Part shown: positions 6,060-8,686 of the stretch, in pieces | How positions within the stretch are numbered: position 1 is the stretch's first letter | How the letters are laid out: each line of letters begins with the position of its first letter | Origin: Bacillota bacterium | GTDB lineage: Bacteria > Bacillota > Dethiobacteria > Dethiobacterales > Dethiobacteraceae | DNA: 8,686 nucleotides | NCBI GenBank assembly: GCA_018725345.1 | Contig: QLUI01000054.1 | Span: forward strand, 1-8,686 | Direction: 5' to 3' | The notes under the pieces: generated by a model | What the model was told of the DNA's origin: nothing | The model's database searches: none | The model's input: the letters and a program-made list of their open reading frames with translations, nothing else | Translations under genes and position numbers: made by a program

Positions 6060-6848
6060 CTATAACAGGATTGAGCTGCCCAGTTCACGGCACTGGCAGT
6101 CTCTTTCCTCGCGCAATGACGGAATTGTTTCCATCAAAAGGCGCCTGACTTTCTCTACATTTTCAGCCATTACGGCCAACACTTCATGGTGGGTTAATAG
6201 AGTGGGGGAAATTCCGGCAGCAAAATTGGTCGATAAAGCCACCGTACTGTAGCACAAACCAGCCTCCCGGGCCAACACCACTTCCGGCACATTAGTCATT
6301 CCAACCAGGTCACCGCCCAACAATTTATACATCCTTATTTCTGCCGGAGTCTCAAAGCGAGGTCCCTCCGCTGTAACGTAAGTGGCATCAGTTAATATTT
6401 CTAACCTCGTATTCTTTGCTGCCTCAACCAAATTCCTGTTCAAGTCTGAACAATAAGGTTCAGTAAAATCAGTATGTATCACCCCGGCTTCACCTCCGGA
6501 AAAAAATGTGGCTTCCCTTGCTTTTGTAAAGTCGAGAAACTGGCTCAGAAGCACCATCGTTCCCGGAGGCATCTTTGCATTAAGCGAGCCTACGGCAGCG
6601 GTAGCCACAACGCGAGTGACCCCAAGTTTAACTAGCGCCGCAATATTTGCCCTATAATTGACTTTGTGAGGCGGTGTGCCATGCTCTGTCCCGTGCCGCG
6701 CTAAAAAAACAACTTTATGTCCTTGGTATTCCCCTCGAGTTAACAGCGCTCTCCCGTAGCGTGTTTCCACTTCCATTGTTTGCATAGCATCCAGCATCTT
6801 AGGATCATAAACCCCGGTACCGCCAATGATGGCAAGTCGAAAAGCCAT
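6060..6848 (-). CDS. mtnP: 5'-methylthioadenosine/methylthioinosine phosphorylase
   Basis: This 262-residue enzyme of the PNP/MTAP family II phosphorolyses a 5'-modified nucleoside to free base plus sugar 1-phosphate. Visible blocks are GGTGVYD (phosphate loop), RHG at 51-53, PPHKVNYRANIAAL, TAEGPRFETPAE and MTNVPEVVLAREAGLCY. Base recognition is notable: the position that is Asp220 in human MTAP (adenine-specific) appears to be Asn208 here (STNFAAG), as in 6-oxopurine-specific PNPs and methylthioinosine phosphorylases. The C-terminal Cys251-Gln-Cys253 recalls the CXC motif of archaeal MTAP II. An AGGGGG ribosome site overlaps the ahcY stop 10 nt before the ATG. Family is certain; adenine versus hypoxanthine preference is an inference from one aligned residue and the deaminase neighbour. 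Confidence 0.94.
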   Translation of the reverse strand: MAFRLAIIGGTGVYDPKMLDAMQTMEVETRYGRALLTRGEYQGHKVVFLARHGTEHGTPPHKVNYRANIAALVKLGVTRVVATAAVGSLNAKMPPGTMVLLSQFLDFTKAREATFFSGGEAGVIHTDFTEPYCSDLNRNLVEAAKNTRLEILTDATYVTAEGPRFETPAEIRMYKLLGGDLVGMTNVPEVVLAREAGLCYSTVALSTNFAAGISPTLLTHHEVLAVMAENVEKVRRLLMETIPSLREERDCQCRELGSSILL

Positions 6849-6858
6849 AATTTACCCC

Positions 6859-8103
6859 CTATTCCGGTTTCCAACTTGACAAATAACACTGCTGTGCAGG
6901 TGTCAAAGTGTCAATCCTGATCTCCAGGGCACGCAGTTTACACCATGCTACTTTCTCGTCCAGAGCAGACGGCAGCGGCAAAACATTACTTGCCAACTTA
7001 CCGTGGTTATCGTTTAAATAGTTAAGAGCTTCCAGCTGGAGAGCAAACGACATGTCCATAATTTCAGAGGGATGTCCATCAGCTGCAGCCAGATTTACTA
7101 ACCTTCCTTCGGCGATCAGGTAGACAGTTTTTCCGTCAAACTCATATGCTTCCACGTTTTGCCGAGCCAGGCGCTTGCCACCGGCCAGTTCTTCCAAGCC
7201 CAACTTATCAATTTCAATATCAAAATGTCCGGCATTACATAAAATGGCTCCATTTTTTAGTATTTGAAAATGTTCTTTTGTAATGACGTCTCGGCAGCCG
7301 GTCACTGTAATAAAAATATCGCCGCAAACGGCAGCTTCAGCTAGAGGCATGACAGCATTTCCATCCATTACCGCCTCCACAGCTTTTACAGGATCAACTT
7401 CACAAACAATCACTCGCGCACCCATACCTTTGGCTCGCAGAGCAACCCCTTTACCGCACCAGCCATAACCAATTACCACCACAGCCTTCCCGGCTATCAC
7501 CAGGTTTGTGGCCCTCATAATGCCCTCCAAGACAGACTGCCCAGTACCGTAACGGTTGTCGAAGAGATACTTGCAATAAGCGTCATTAACTGCGATCATT
7601 GGAATTTTAAGTGCCCCGTCAGCCGCCATAGCTCTGAGTCTGGCTAAACCGGTTGTAGTCTCTTCCGCCCCACCCCGCACATTGGGAATGAGCTGCTGGT
7701 AATCGGTGTGAAGTAAAGTCACTAGATCGCCGCCGTCGTCGATAATTAAATGTGGCTCACTTTGCAAAGTTTTGTGCAAATGTTCCTCATATTCTGCCGC
7801 AGTAGCATCATGCCAAGCATGGACTGTCAATCCATCTGCAACAAGGGCGGCAGCAACATCATCCTGAGTTGACAACGGATTACTGCCTGTTATGGTAACA
7901 AGGGCACCGCTTTCCTGGATAACTTTTGCCATATAGGCCGTTTTTGCTTCTAGGTGCAGACAGATAGCCACACGCAGGCCGGCAAAAGGCTTTGTTTGAC
8001 GAAATTCATTAGCCAGCTCGTTTAGGACCGGCATATGTTGACTAACCCAATCAATTTTCAGTTTTCCGCCCGGAGCGAAATTTGGATTACGGATTGTACT
8101 CAC
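6859..8103 (-). CDS. ahcY: Adenosylhomocysteinase, Thermotoga/methanogen type (possible S-inosylhomocysteine hydrolase)
   Basis: AhcY reversibly cleaves S-adenosylhomocysteine into homocysteine and the nucleoside using tightly bound NAD. The 414-residue protein has the catalytic pieces IDDGGD (122-126), AEETTTG with Glu148, Lys178 and Asp182 in NDAYCKYLFDN, and the NAD loop GYGWCGKG at 212-219. It is the short form: NRYGTGQS replaces the usual insert, and the C-terminal Lys/Tyr tail of the mammalian type is missing. In the base pocket, CLHLEAKTA places Glu52 and Lys54 where the adenine-binding human enzyme has Thr57 and Glu59, as I recall for the methanogen enzymes that prefer the inosyl substrate. 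The start is GTG with GAAGGTGG 6 nt upstream. It heads the salvage cassette; no SAM or SAH riboswitch was recognised upstream. Confidence 0.95.
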   Translation of the reverse strand: MSTIRNPNFAPGGKLKIDWVSQHMPVLNELANEFRQTKPFAGLRVAICLHLEAKTAYMAKVIQESGALVTITGSNPLSTQDDVAAALVADGLTVHAWHDATAAEYEEHLHKTLQSEPHLIIDDGGDLVTLLHTDYQQLIPNVRGGAEETTTGLARLRAMAADGALKIPMIAVNDAYCKYLFDNRYGTGQSVLEGIMRATNLVIAGKAVVVIGYGWCGKGVALRAKGMGARVIVCEVDPVKAVEAVMDGNAVMPLAEAAVCGDIFITVTGCRDVITKEHFQILKNGAILCNAGHFDIEIDKLGLEELAGGKRLARQNVEAYEFDGKTVYLIAEGRLVNLAAADGHPSEIMDMSFALQLEALNYLNDNHGKLASNVLPLPSALDEKVAWCKLRALEIRIDTLTPAQQCYLSSWKPE

Positions 8104-8216
8104 AGAAAGCCACCTTCTCCCTTCAGGATTAGAACCATCAAATCAACACTTTCTGCATCCAGCGTTGTTTTCCTGCACAGGAGGTTAACTTTCCTCAATA
8201 AGATCCTCTCTTTCCC

Positions 8217-8529
8217 TTACTCCCCAAGCTGAGACAATCTCTTGGCTCGGTAATAGCATTCCAAGGCTTTACGTGCTTCGCCCAACTCCTCATAACTGAC
8301 TCCCAGCTCAAATACGACATGAGGTTCTTGTGGAGCCAGATATGATGCCTTTAACAAGTTTACCAGCGCTTGCTCATCATCCCCCAATTTCTTGTATCCT
8401 TTGCCAAGATAAAAATAAACCTCCCATTCTCTGGGAAAATTCACTTTGACTTTCTCAAAGGCTAGAATACTGTTCTCGTACTGTTTCAAATTATAGTGAA
8501 CTCGTTTAAGCTTTGCTGAAACATCGGGG
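8217..8529 (-). pseudogene. TPR protein, C-terminal part of an interrupted gene
   Basis: The open frame encodes about 100 residues of tetratricopeptide repeats: FPDVSAKLKRVHYNLKQYEN starts a repeat, followed by WEVYFYLGKGYKKLGDDEQA and PHVVFELGVSYEELGEARKA repeats. The only start codon is a TTG at 8487-8489 that falls inside a repeat helix and lacks a ribosome site, yet TPR sequence clearly continues upstream of it to about 8529, where paired hairpins break the gene. It ends with TAA at 8217-8219, but the same frame stays open for another 38 codons to a TGA overlapping the ahcY GTG (8100-8102), hinting that the original gene ran up to ahcY. TPR proteins mediate protein contacts; no specific role can be assigned. 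Confidence 0.6.
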
Positions 8530-8604
8530 AATCAGGTGGAGAGTCTACTCCACCTGATTAAAAATTCCCACCTACGCTTCGCTTAGAGGTGGGGGTCTTA
8601 ACCC
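8530..8604 (-). mobile_element. Paired hairpins resembling an IS200/IS605-type end or small derived element
   Basis: Two stem-loops lie back to back. The first is a perfect 12-bp stem (AATCAGGTGGAG at 8530-8541, CTCCACCTGATT at 8548-8559) with a 6-nt loop. The second pairs CCCACCT (8567-8573) with AGGTGGG (8587-8593) around a CGCTTCGCT-containing loop and is followed by GGGTCTTAACCC (8593-8604). The second block resembles the subterminal hairpins of IS200/IS605/IS1341 elements, which act as transposase recognition structures and overlap the guide RNA of TnpB. No transposase or TnpB is present in the window. It interrupts a TPR gene with fragments in different frames on either side. Element boundaries and target site cannot be fixed from one copy. 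Confidence 0.5.
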
Positions 8605-8613
8605 AAAAGAAAA

Positions 8614-8686
8614 ACCAAGATAAACAGCACCAAGATTAAATCTGGCTAACGCAAACTCAGAATCCAGTTCAATCACTTTGCTGAAT
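8614..8686 (-). pseudogene. TPR protein, upstream fragment of the interrupted gene
   Basis: From the right edge, a minus-strand frame encodes FSKVIELDSEFALARFNLGA then VYLG, a textbook TPR piece (end of one repeat helix plus helix A of the next). It then enters the GGGTTAAGACCC/hairpin block and hits TAG there. It lies in a different frame from the downstream TPR fragment, and about 15-20 residues expected between the two repeats are missing, so the event combined insertion with loss of sequence. The gene's start lies beyond the window. Confidence 0.6.

Noticed and set aside
8104..8216. SAM or SAH riboswitch upstream of ahcY
   Set aside because: None of the conserved core motifs of SAM-I or SAH riboswitches could be recognised; only short stems such as GAGG/CCTC are present.

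Overview
The window looks like chromosome from an anaerobic, spore-forming Firmicute of the Clostridia, and a Peptococcaceae or Desulfotomaculum-like relative fits best. The evidence is a YhcN/YlaJ-type sporulation lipoprotein, a YpmA/DUF4264 small protein, strong AGGAGG-type ribosome sites, a consensus sigma-A promoter, and an adenosylhomocysteinase of the short Thermotoga/methanogen type. The taxon is inferred from gene families, not from a marker gene. Nearly everything is on the minus strand, so the layout reads right to left.

Right part (about 8686 to 3069, minus strand): a damaged tetratricopeptide-repeat gene, interrupted by two back-to-back hairpins resembling the end of an IS200/IS605-type element, is followed by five tightly packed genes: ahcY, mtnP, mtnA, a class II aldolase and an MTA/SAH/5'-deoxyadenosine deaminase. 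Gaps are 9-10 nt or the reading frames overlap. The cassette disposes of the nucleoside by-products of S-adenosylmethionine: S-adenosylhomocysteine, methylthioadenosine and 5'-deoxyadenosine. Residues at the base-recognition positions of AhcY (Glu52, Lys54) and MtnP (Asn208), together with the deaminase, suggest that the purine is deaminated first and the inosine forms are then cleaved. The aldolase suggests that the sugar phosphate is split to dihydroxyacetone phosphate plus an aldehyde, not passed through the full aerobic methionine salvage pathway.

Middle (2447 to 3015, plus strand): the only plus-strand gene is a YhcN/YlaJ-like lipoprotein with a perfect ribosome site, signal peptide and lipobox, but with a TAA stop at codon 34. 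A rho-independent terminator follows it.

Left part (2367 to 249, minus strand): a perfect TTGACA-N17-TATAAT promoter drives surE (TTG start), then a 55-residue DUF4264 gene, a 46-codon relic of the RNA ligase gene rtcB, deoC, and a DmpI-like small tautomerase whose start overlaps the deoC stop. A hairpin terminator carrying two tandem 18-bp repeats in its loop ends the unit. At the far left a zinc-ribbon protein may begin and run off the edge.
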